Of a stretch of 64,000 nucleotides of DNA, positions 33,078 to 42,745 are shown piece by piece. The notes beneath the pieces were generated by a model. It made no database searches and was not told where the DNA came from. It worked only from the letters and a program-made list of their open reading frames with translations. Numbering within the stretch: position 1 is the stretch's first letter; each line of letters starts with the position of its first letter. Both the position numbers and the translations under genes were made by a program. The stretch is from the NCBI RefSeq assembly GCF_000313135.1, contig NW_004457584.1, forward strand, positions 668,797 to 732,796, read 5' to 3'. The DNA is from Acanthamoeba castellanii str. Neff (Eukaryota; Discosea; Longamoebia; Acanthamoebidae).

Positions 33078-35708
33078 ATGGAAACTACATCTTCGTCTTC
33101 ATCGCCCCTATCCCGCGTCATGGATTTGGAGGAGCGCACGGCGTGGCTGGAGGCCCACCCCACGCCCGAGGGCTTCGAAGCGATTACGGAGGGGGCTGCA
33201 CGAGTCATCTTCGAAAACAAGAACGAGGTGTTCTACAACCCCGCTCAGGAGGTCAATCGTGACCTCTCCGTTCTAGTCCTTCGTCTCTTTGCCGAGCAAA
33301 GTGCGCATCCCCGATTTGATTGACCTTTTTCTTCATTTAATTCACACATTATGCCATTTTTCTACGTACGATTAATCTGATATATTAATGATAAATGCGA
33401 TTTATGGCTAAATCTTTTGTGTTGTTTATTTGCGGTGATTAGTGCGTCAGGAGCGAGGCGAGAAGTTCGACGGCATCACCATTCTCGAGGCTCTGTCCGC
33501 TACCGGTATGCCTTGACCTGCCATACTCTGTGTGAGGCGCGTTGCCAACGCCATACCTTATAATGCCAACGCGCGCCGGTTGTCGCCTTGCAGGTCTGCG
33601 TTCGGTCCGGTACTGGAAGGAGGTTCCCGGCATCAAGTCGATCGTGGCCAACGACATCGAGACAGCGGCAGTCAAGAACATCCGACGCAACGTCCACTTC
33701 AACGGCATCAGCGACACCCAGATTATTCCCAACCAAGGCGACGCCAGGGCGGTGATGTACCAGAACCAGAAGGCCTACGACGTGATCGACCTCGACCCCT
33801 ACGGCTCCGGAGCCGAGTTCTTCGACGCCGCTGTGCAGTCCATCAACGACGGAGGTGCGGCACTCGATGCTGCATGGACTCGCATCACACCACAAGTACT
33901 AATATATTGAATCCATGTTCTTTTGCAGGCCTGATCTGCGTGACCTGCACTGACATGCAAGTGCTGTGTGGCAACTACCCCGAAGTGTGCTCCTACAAGT
34001 ACGGAGCGCTGCCGCTGAAGGGTACGCAAGCACGCCCATAATCACGTGGTGTGTGTGTGTGTGTGTGTGTTACTCATTACGGTCGACGTGTGCGCACACA
34101 GGCAAGCCCACGCACGAGCAGGCCGTGCGTATCGTGCTGGCGTCGTTGGAGCGATCGGCCGCGAGATACCAGAGACACATCGTTCCTCTCATCTCGCTCA
34201 GCATGGACTTCTACGTCCGCATGTTTGTGCGAGTCTATACTCGGCCCGAGGAAGCCAAGCGCAGCATGCTGTACTCTCCTTTCCCTTTGGTGTCGGCTCC
34301 AACAAGCCGCTCAGTCGCTTGGAACGCAGCCTCACACTCACCATTCACTGGCTCGACAGGAAGCTGTCGCACGTCTACCAGTGCTCCGGCTGCGGCGCGC
34401 TCCACTTCCAGCCGCTGGGCAGGTGCGAAGGCAAGGGCGCCTCCCAGAGATACCTGGCCGCCAGTGGCCCGCCCGTCAACCGAAACTGTGACGACTGCGG
34501 GCGTGATCACAAGGTACAAACACTCTGCGATGTTGAACGTGTGTCGTGTGAAGTGAGCGTCCACGCACGTGTAGTGAGTAGCGTGCTAACGCATAATATA
34601 GGTGTTGGGTCCCATTTGGAACAGATCGCTCTACGACGACGAGTTCATCAAGAAGGCGATGGAGGAGTTGGAGAAGAACAGCGCCTTGTTCAAGACACAC
34701 AAGAAAGTGAACGGCTATCTCTCCGTCCTGTCTCAGGTCAGTCCGTCAGTCAGTCGCGTTTTTCCCTCACTATTCATACGGCCACGAGAACTCACTTCCT
34801 GCTTGACCGGTTATTAGGAGTTGCCCGACCAGCCTCTGTTCTACGACCTGCCCGCAATCTGCAAGGTCCTCCACGCCCAGCAGCCCGCGATGAGCGTGTT
34901 CAAGTACGTCGCGGTCTCTCCTCATGCGAAGAAGCTGCTATTGTGTGCTCCTCGCTCATGACTCATATCTTACTCTTTGCCGTTGTCTAGGTCTGCCATC
35001 CTGAACGCCAACAGGGGCTACAGGATCTCCATTTCGCACACGGTGGCCACCGCCATCAAGACCGATGCTCCCGCATCGTTCTTGTGGGACATACTGAGGT
35101 ATATATATACGCTGAGTTGAGAGAACAAATCTGAAGGCTTAGCATTAACATGGTCGTGGTTTCATTCGTCAGGGGCTGGAACAAGCTGCACCCCGTCCGA
35201 CCGCCCCCGCCAGGCTCCGTTGCGGCCGCCATCCTCGAGAAGGAGCCCTCCTTCGAGGCCGACTTCACCGAGCGAGAAGACGCTAAGGTGCGTTCGCTTG
35301 GGCTCAGACGACGTTCATTCATTCATTCATTCATTCATTCATTCATTCATTCATTCATTCATTCATTCATTCATTCATTCATTCGCTCACCCTTTCGTCT
35401 GCTACAGCCCGAGAAGTCGAAGAAGCCCAGGTTTGTGCACAACCCGCCCAACTGGGGACCCGGCACTCGTCGCCAGATCAACGTCAAGAGGTGGGTGGTC
35501 TCCTCCCTCTTCCCTCTTCCCTATATGTTGTAAGTTGTGTTGGTTCTTCTTCATCTGCTCACTCTTGCGCTCCCCGTGGAAAATTAGCAGAGCCGCACCG
35601 GAAGCCGAGACGACCAAGGAGGGCGAGGAGGCCCAGGCCGAGAAGGAGACGTCCCAGCCCCAGGCCAAGAAGAAGCGACAAGACAGTGAAGAGACCGCGC
35701 AGCCCTAG
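33078..35708 (+). CDS. TRMT1: tRNA (guanine26-N2) dimethyltransferase, TRMT1
   Basis: Twelve exons (33078-33300, 33443-33505, 33594-33854, 33929-34021, 34102-34270, 34360-34513, 34602-34736, 34818-34903, 34991-35098, 35173-35287, 35408-35490, 35591-35708) join to 535 residues. The protein starts with [20 protein letters not shown], continues to the Rossmann motif [40 protein letters not shown] and the catalytic [18 protein letters not shown], then [22 protein letters not shown]-terminal zinc-binding module has CSGCGALHF and [12 protein letters not shown]1 enzymes transfer two methyl groups from S-adenosylmethionine to N2 of G26 in tRNAs in nucleus and mitochondria. The C-terminus is lysine- and glutamate-rich with KKKRQ, a possible nuclear signal. 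A 71-bp (ATTC)n array sits in the intron 35288-35407. Confidence 0.95.
35314..35384. repeat. (ATTC)n array in a TRMT1 intron
   Basis: About 18 copies, uninterrupted. In one plus-strand frame it would read as HSFI repeats, but it lies between a donor at 35288 and an acceptor at 35407. Confidence 0.95.
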
Positions 35709-35878
35709 ACCCTTTACTCTCACGCTAGGCAAGCGCGACCGCGTTTAGGCTCACCCGGGAGTACTCGGTGGTTGTGGCGAGCTTGACGATGGTTGGTGGA
35801 CTGATAAAAGCCAGTCGACAGAAAGCAGTTCCCCCACTGTTTTTTGTTGTCACAACCATCTGAGCAGAGACGAAGAGG

Positions 35879-38800
35879 ATGCAGGTGGCCAACCGCTCGC
35901 ATGGGCACGAAGAGGTGAACGGGGTGCGCCTGTACGGCCTCGACGCCGAGATGCACCGCAAAATGGAGAGCAAACGCGACCGCGAGTTCGAGAAGCAGCT
36001 CGCCCAATGGGTCCATTAGCCACCCCCCTCCCCCCAGCCAAAGCCTTCACTTTTAATCTGTTTTTTTTCTGGGTGCAGGTGGCCGCAGCGACCAAGGAGA
36101 AGGTGGACCTTACAGACCCCATTGGGTCCTTTCGTTCGGGCATTATTTTGTGCAAGTACGCCCCCTTGTTATTTTTGATGATATTATTTCTTTTATTTAA
36201 AGTTTTCTTATTCACGAGATTTATTTTTGATTAAAATTATTTTCAATAAATCTAAATGAAAAGGTTGTTGTGGTGGCTGGAAGGTTGGCAAACGCCATTC
36301 AGCCGGACATTATTCGCAAGATCAACACCCGACCCATCGCGCTGCTCGAGATGGAGAACATTGGGTTCTACCTCAAGGCCTGCTGGAAGCTGGGCGTGGC
36401 CTCGGCCGAGCTCTTCGTCACATCGGATCTCTACTTGCGCAAGGGCGAGCCGCAGGTTGGCAATTCCTCATATATTACGTTCTTTTATTTCTACGAAGCT
36501 CACGTTGTTGTTGATGATGACGGTGATGATGACGATTGGCAGGTGTTCGTCAACTTGCTGTCCCTCGCGCGGATCGCCGACTCCACGACTTCCTACAAAG
36601 GACCCACGATGAAGTCCCTGGGCTTCAAGGTTTCCAATTCTCTTGCGCACACGACGCACCGCCGCACACGCACCGCCGCACACCACCGCACACGCACCAC
36701 CGCACAGATGGACTGACGCACGCACACGCACACGTACGCGTGCCTAGGCGTTGGGCAAACCCGTGGAAAAGCGCACGACGCAGTGGTCGAACGTGATCCA
36801 AGAGCAGGGTCCGCTGTACATTACCGACATCGAGCGACAGGAGCAGGAGCAGCAAAGGCAGCAGAGCCCGCGCAGCGCGGCCGGCGGTCAGCCCGCCAAG
36901 CTGCTGCCCGCCAAGTCGGGGTCGTCGCCGCTCGTGCCGCCCGCCTCTCCTCGGGGCGGCAGCCCGCGTCCTTCCGCCGAGCTGGAAGCCGGTACAGCTT
37001 GCCCCCCCCGCGTGCGTGTTTCCGTGTGCGGTGCGTGCGGTGCGTGCGCGTGTGTCGTGTGTGTCGTGTGTGTCAATTGACATGTTTTTTCGGCAGTCAA
37101 AATTCTGGAGCGACAGCTGGAGGACGAGCGCAAGCGCTCGGTGACGGCGGTGGCGGAGATCAAGCGACTGCAGAAGGATCTCGAAACGGCCAAGGGCCAG
37201 CTGGATGCCGAGCGGAGGCGAGGCACGGCAGCTTCTTTGCCTGCTGGAGCGGCCGGCAAGGAGGAGCCTCGCAACCGCGCGGGCACCGTGGTCGACACGC
37301 AGGCCCTCTACGAAAAGATCCGCACCCTTGAATTGAAGAAGGAGAAGGAGGTATGCACACGCACACACCACCACACCGCACGCATCACCACACACACAAC
37401 ACACACACAACACACACACACACACATACACACACACACACACACACAACACACACACGGCTGACTGATTCTGAACACGTGTAGCTGGAGGAGGCGTGTG
37501 CCAAGTTTGAGGCGCGGCTGCGGGAAGAACGGCGCAAGTGGGAGGAAGAGGCGGAGCGGGCTCGCGCCGACCTGATGAACGACATTCAGTACTGGAAGAC
37601 TGAAGCCGAATCCAAGGTACGCGCTCTCTCACCTTTTCTCTGTGTGGTCCCTTGGCATGTTACCTCACCGCACACGCCGCACACGCCGCACACACCGCAC
37701 ACACCGCACACACCGCACTCTATGCAGGACCTGCGATTGACTGCTCAGCAGAAGGACGTGGGCCAGTCGGAGGAATGGGAGAGGCGCACGGCCGAGAGGC
37801 GGAAGCGGGAGATGGAGCTGGCGCAGCGCAAGGAGGCCGCGGCCAAGGCCCTGCTCGAGCGCGAGAAGAAGAAGGCCGAGCAGGACAAGGTCGAGATCGA
37901 GCGGCTGAAGGCCGAACTGGCGGCCGTCACGCGGGAGAACCAAGAGCTGCGACAGGCCAGGGACCAGGCCCTGAGCAAGTCAACGTCATCGATGTCATCG
38001 GCCGTGTCGTCGGTGCAGCCCGTCGCGCCAGCCAAGCCGGAGGTTCGTTTACTGCTGAACCTTTGGCTGTCATTGACCCAGCATTGACGTTGTGTCGTGT
38101 GTGTCGTGTGTGTCGTGTGTGTCGTGTGTGTCGTGTGTGTCGTGTGTGTCGTGTGTGTCGTGTGTGTCGTGTGTGTCGTGTGTGTCGTGTGTGTCGTGTG
38201 TGTCGTGTGTGTCGTGTGTGTCATGTGTGTTGTGACGTGACGTGCGTAGGAGGAAGACGTGGGTATCTTCGAGCGCCTGCGCAAGAACACGATCGTTAAC
38301 GTTGGTCGGCCTGCGCCCACATCGCCGCGCAATCAGATCGCCACCCTTCGCTGGGCCAACAAACAGAAGCAGGACGACGAGGAGGCACGGCTCGCCTCCC
38401 CTCAATAATGTCGCACGTTCGTTTTCGTTTTCTAGTGTGAGCTGCTAACCTGAAGGTGGCGGCAGTTGGTGGCGGCGCTCAACGAGTGTGTGCACGCCGT
38501 GCTCTACTCGTCGACGGAGGTCTACTTCAGCGACATCGTGCAGCTGAACGAGATCTTCAAGACCGACTACGGTCGTCGTCAGTTCGCCTTCGCCCTCAAG
38601 CAGACCATGAAGAAGGTTCAGACCTTTCCATTTTTTAACTCCTGTTCCTTCTCCCGATCTCACATTCAACTTCTCTACCCTGATCGCAGCTGCCTTCGCT
38701 CTGTCTGTCGTCGGACGCCTTCGACATGATGCTCTACCTCATGAACCGGTACGTCATTGCTTCGACGCTGAATCATGATAGTTGCTGCTTGGTCACCATC

Positions 38801-40059
38801 TCTTTTGCGATTGAAGCATGTTGGTCGAGGCGGAGACCAGCAACGACAAAGATTTCATTGCGTTGAGCGCGCTCATGCGGGCCGCGACGAGCCTCTACCG
38901 CATGGACCGTCAGCGGCCCTCGTACCTCCAGGTCCGTGTCATTGTTTTCCAGTTCTCGTCTTGTTCGCACAACTCCCTGTGGACCAAGCGCTCTCACACT
39001 CATCGAACAACTCGTTCTTCTTCGTGTCATGAATTGCAGGAGTTTGTCAAGGACTTCACGGTCTGGAAGAACAGCGACTTCTGGGAGGAGTACTTCCTGC
39101 GTACGTTGTCGCCGCGCTCGCGCCCATCGCACCGCTGCGCCTGAATTATTTGACCCACACCGACAACAGACGAAATGCTCAAGAAGCGCAAGAACGAAAC
39201 GAAGGAGACGGCGAGGGGCTCGATCTCGGGCGGCGATGCGGACGACGCCGCACTTGCGTCCGTCCTGCTTCCTTACATCAGTACGCGAGCGAGCCCTCAT
39301 TTGTAGCACCACCTCATTTCGGTTGTTTCATGTAGCTCACCTCACAATCACACCGCCGCAGTCTCGCACATGTTCAAATGGGACACGCCGCTGGAGGTCG
39401 GTGAGCAGTTCGTGCGGTCCATCGGCGAGCGCTTCTCTCTCCCCGCCGACAAGGTCAAAGAGGCCCTGGTACGCTCTCACCAACTTCTTTGGCACTCGCA
39501 CACACCACCGCACACGCGTGTCGACGTTCGATCGTGACTGTGTGTGGTTTAGGCTGTGCTGGCGGAGAAGATGGCCGAAGCGAAGTACGTCGAGGAGCCG
39601 GCCCAGCAAGCCGCGGAGGCTGCTTCGCCGCAGGAGGATACGAAAGCGAAGACGCCGAAGAAGACAAGAACGAAGCGAAGCCCGAGAGGGGAGGGGGCTG
39701 CAGAGGAGAAGCCCGCGGCGCCGGCGCCGGTGGGCGTGATCAAGTCCTTCCAGCCGCCGACCACGATGCTCGAGAAGGAGAAGCGAATCGAGGAGACCCG
39801 CAAGCAGAAGAAGGCCGAAGAGAAGAAGGACAAGAAGGCCGACGAGAAGAAGGAGAAGAAGGACAAGAAGGGATCGGTGTTGGCCCTGCCCAAGAAGAAG
39901 GAAAAGGAAAAGGAGAAGGAAAAGAAGAGCGACGAGGCCGACAAGAAGAAAGTGCGCATGCGGAGCAGGACCGACGCGGTGCCGATCCCGAAGAAGGGCG
40001 AGGCTGAGAAAGACGACGGCGCTGGCTCGACGTCGCCTCTGTTCTTCGGCCGATCGTGA
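35879..40059 (+). CDS. Calponin-homology, coiled-coil protein with SBF2-like C-terminal region
   Basis: Sixteen exons (35879-36010, 36079-36155, 36284-36455, 36543-36629, 36748-36991, 37097-37350, 37485-37616, 37728-38042, 38250-38384, 38466-38615, 38690-38748, 38817-38931, 39040-39100, 39170-39280, 39362-39468, 39553-40059) join to 885 residues. Residues 1-200 form a CH domain (FRSGIILCKLANAIQPDIIR, ENIGFYLKACWKLGV, ELFVTSDLYLRKGEPQ, VFVNLLSLARI), as in transgelin/calponin actin-binding proteins. About residues 260-490 are coiled coil. Residues about 530-700 (LVAALNECVHAVLYSS, DSFEAFDMM-like strands, LSALMRAATSLYRM, SDFWEEYF) recall the SBF2/KIAA0513 region; this is a weaker call. The C-terminus is lysine/glutamate-rich and basic. 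An intron after 38384 needs a GC donor; the intron 38043-38249 holds a 9-mer array. Confidence 0.75.
37389..37458. repeat. (CA)n array in an intron
   Basis: Dinucleotide run with occasional CAA in the intron between the exons ending 37350 and starting 37485. Confidence 0.9.
38090..38232. repeat. (GTGTGTCGT)n nonamer array in an intron
   Basis: About 15 near-perfect 9-base copies, the longest of the GTGTC family in the window. The array fills the intron 38043-38249 of the CH gene. Translated, it reads CRV or DTH repeats, but it is not coding. Confidence 0.95.
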
Positions 40060-40110
40060 TTGTCAGTTGCTGCCGCCAGCAGCTAAACACCGAAATTTGG
40101 ACAAAATGCA

Positions 40111-40116
40111 AATAAA
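40111..40116 (+). terminator. AATAAA polyadenylation signal of the CH gene
   Basis: A canonical signal 52 bases after the stop, only 45 bases before the next start codon. Confidence 0.5.
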
Positions 40117-40160
40117 AACAAAATAAAAACAAGTAAATGTAAAAAAGCAAAGATCAAAAG

Positions 40161-40883
40161 ATGATGGAGAGGCGAGGGGCGAGCGGGCCGCTGGTGGTGA
40201 AGGTGCCGCGATGGCAAGAGGGACTGCTTGCGGGTGCGTGTGTTGTGCTTCCCTGGGCTGCAGCCAGCGTGCTCGCCGTCAGCTTCCGCAGCTCGAGCGC
40301 CAAAAACTGGAAACGTAACCTTCAAGTACTACTCCCCCCACTTCCTCTTATCAACTTTCTTCCCTTCATCAAGGCACCGCCACGTCATCTTCACTACTTT
40401 CTAACTGCGCGCGCACTACGTTAGAAACCACCAAAGCCACCTCTCCTGTGGCTGCTACAGAGGCCCTGGGTCAAGCCGCTGATCTACGGCACGGCCGGTG
40501 CGGCCTCCCTGCTCGTGTGGCGCAGCAGCACCGCGATCACCTTCGGGTCTTCCTCGACCTCGATGAAGACTGCAGCGCTGGCCCTCTACGGCTGCGGCCT
40601 GCTGCTCGACATGGCCTGGTCGCCCATCCTCTACGGCGCCAAGCTGGTGGGCGCGGCCGCGGTGGACCGCGCCGTGGCCAGCGTGGCCCTGGGCGCTGCG
40701 CTGCCGGTCTTTGGCATCAGCAACCCGATCGCCGCGGCCCTTCTGCTCCCGCTGTTCGCGTGGGAGTGCTGCGGGGCCTACTGGACCTACTGCCTGTGGC
40801 AGCTCAACCGGCACCACATCCGCGAGACCAAGCGCCGGGGCCGCGACAACCACGGCTACAACGCCCCTCTCGGCGAGGAGTAG
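40161..40883 (+). CDS. TspO/MBR-like membrane protein, paralogue 2
   Basis: Two exons (40161-40325, 40425-40883) give 207 residues. Exon 1 ends SFRSSSAKNWKRNLQ, closely matching paralogue 1 (HFRSASAKNWKRNLH), and the intron falls at the same codon. Exon 2 has LLLDMAWSPILYGAKLVGAA, then AWECCGAYWTYCLWQLNRHH, aligning with the first paralogue's MWSPLLYGAKM and ECSGAYWSCYLWWLNRHH. The family and likely function are as for paralogue 1: small-molecule binding (tetrapyrrole or sterol) in a mitochondrial-type membrane, from family knowledge. The start has two Met codons in a row, MMERRG. AATAAA follows at 40931. The start lies just 101 bases after the CH gene stop, on the same strand. Confidence 0.75.
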
Positions 40884-40930
40884 GAGTTGTGGTTGGTGAT
40901 TTGTGAATATAAAACGAATATTTAAATATA

Positions 40931-40936
40931 AATAAA
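40931..40936 (+). terminator. AATAAA polyadenylation signal, TspO paralogue 2
   Basis: A canonical signal 48 bases after the stop. Confidence 0.5.
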
Positions 40937-41052
40937 TACGGCTTTTTTCCTAATGGGGATAAAACCAAAAAGGGCCACTCGGCAAGCAGAGAGAAATAAA
41001 GAGTGGAAAGAAAGAGAGCAGACACAAGAGAGGAAGAAGACACAAACGTAGC

Positions 41053-42682
41053 ATGGCGGCAGCAAGCAACAAGTCTAACACACCAGAGAAGGGGGTGAAG
41101 CCGCCCTCGGGGTTCGGTGTGATTGCGCCGATAGCTCTGGGGATGGGCGTCTGTTTCGGCTTTGCGCTGGAGAAGGGCCGCGTGTTCGAACCCTCCGTCA
41201 TCATCGACCAGATGCTCTTCCACCGCTTCCAGGTACCGCCCTTCACCACGCCTTTCATCTATCTTATTTAAAAAATAATTTAACTATATTTCCGAACAGA
41301 TGATGAAAATGTTCCTCTCGGCCGTGACCACCTCTATGGTGGTGATGAGCACCCTGTACGCTCTCCTCCCCTATCTACTATATTTTTATTTTTTATTTTT
41401 ATTTTCATTTTCATTTTTATTTAATATCTCGGTACGTACCCCACAGGCGTGCGTTCAAGCGGACGGCGCCCTACGCGGAGCACAGCCGGGCGCACTTCTT
41501 TGCGGCCCCGCGTGGCCTGCCCTCCGTGGCACTGGGCACCGCCCTGCTCGGCGTCGGCATGTCCATCGGCGGAGCCTGCCCCGGAACCGTACGCACACCT
41601 CACCCCACCCACCACTCTTTTCCCCACTAAACGCTTACCTCTTCCCGCAGACCATCATCCAGCTCGGCGCCGGCGTCAATCAGGGCCTCTTCATCGTTCT
41701 CGGAGGGTACCCGTCTGAACACACACCCTCACACCACACACAACCGCACTCACACAACCGCACACGCACACAGATTGATGGCGGCTGGTCTGTACTCGTA
41801 CTACGAGTCGGTGTTCCGCCCGTTCATTGCGGTGGGGCGGCCGCAGCCGGCGAACCGCACGCTGGACAAGATGGCGGGCACGTCCTACGCGCGGGTGGCG
41901 CTGCCGATGGCCCTCGCGCTGGCGGCCATCGTGGGCGGGCTCGAGTGGGTGCGGCCGTGGTACGAGGACGTGGGCCTGTCGCGGGCCGAGAGCCTGCCGG
42001 CCCACCTCTCCCTCGCCTCCGTGCTGGCCATGAAGGCCTGGCCGCCCCAGATCGCGGGCATCATCGTCGGCCTTCTTCAAATTCCAGCCGTCCTGCTCCT
42101 CACCGTCACCCTAGGTAACCGCACAACACACACCGCACACACGCACACACACCGCACACACACCGCACACACACCGCACACGCACAGCTGACCGCTGAAA
42201 CAGGGTCGGCGTCGTCGTTTGCGACGGTGGCGATCAACATGATCTATGGGGTTTGTCCGCGTGCGGTCGAGTCGTCGCAGTACATGTCGTCCCTGCGCTC
42301 GGGGCTGGCGCTGTGGCAGCCCACCTACCTGCTCGGGGCCATGGCCGGCGCCTTCCTCTCGGCCACCCTGTCCGGCACCTGGGGCACCGTCACCGGCCTC
42401 GCGCCGCTCCCGGCCTTCCTCGCAGGGTGCGTAACCACACCTCAACCTACGAATCAACACTCGCGAGGGCCTCACTTACGTTGTGTGTGCGCGTGTGGTG
42501 TGTTCTTGTGTGTTTCCAGGTTTTTGTTGGTGGGCGGGGCTCGGCTGGCCAACGGTTGCACGAGCGGCCACGGCATCAGCGGCATGGCCAACCTGGCCAC
42601 CGTATCGTTTGTGGCCGTGCCCGCCATGTTTGGCGGCGCCATCGCCACCGCCTTCGCCCTCAAGGCCCTCGGATACTATTAA
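41053..42682 (+). CDS. YeeE/YedE family (thiosulfate-type) transporter
   Basis: Seven exons (41053-41232, 41300-41355, 41447-41588, 41651-41706, 41774-42114, 42204-42426, 42520-42682) join to 386 residues. The protein is very hydrophobic with two-fold internal symmetry. It carries the family's paired motifs: GVGMSIGGACPGTTIIQLGA and VGGARLANGCTSGHGISGMA. The conserved Cys of the GACPGT and NGCTSGHG loops line the thiosulfate path in the bacterial TsuA (YeeE) structure, so uptake of thiosulfate or a related sulfur anion is likely. The family is mostly bacterial; the introns show this copy is integrated in the eukaryotic genome, so ancient transfer is a possible origin. There is no clear targeting peptide. 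AATAAA lies at 42690. Confidence 0.9.
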
Positions 42683-42689
42683 AAAAAGA

Positions 42690-42695
42690 AATAAA
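42690..42695 (+). terminator. AATAAA polyadenylation signal, YeeE/YedE gene
   Basis: Eight bases after the stop; only 50 bases separate it from the end of the convergent HEAT gene. Confidence 0.45.
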
Positions 42696-42745
42696 TGTAA
42701 AAAGTCTTTATATATATCATGAGGTCTCTCATGTAATCATGGGCG

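Noticed and set aside
37652..38332. Long open frames made of CRV, DTH or AHT repeats
   Set aside because: They are translations of the GTGTGTCGT and CACACCGCA arrays in introns of the CH gene.
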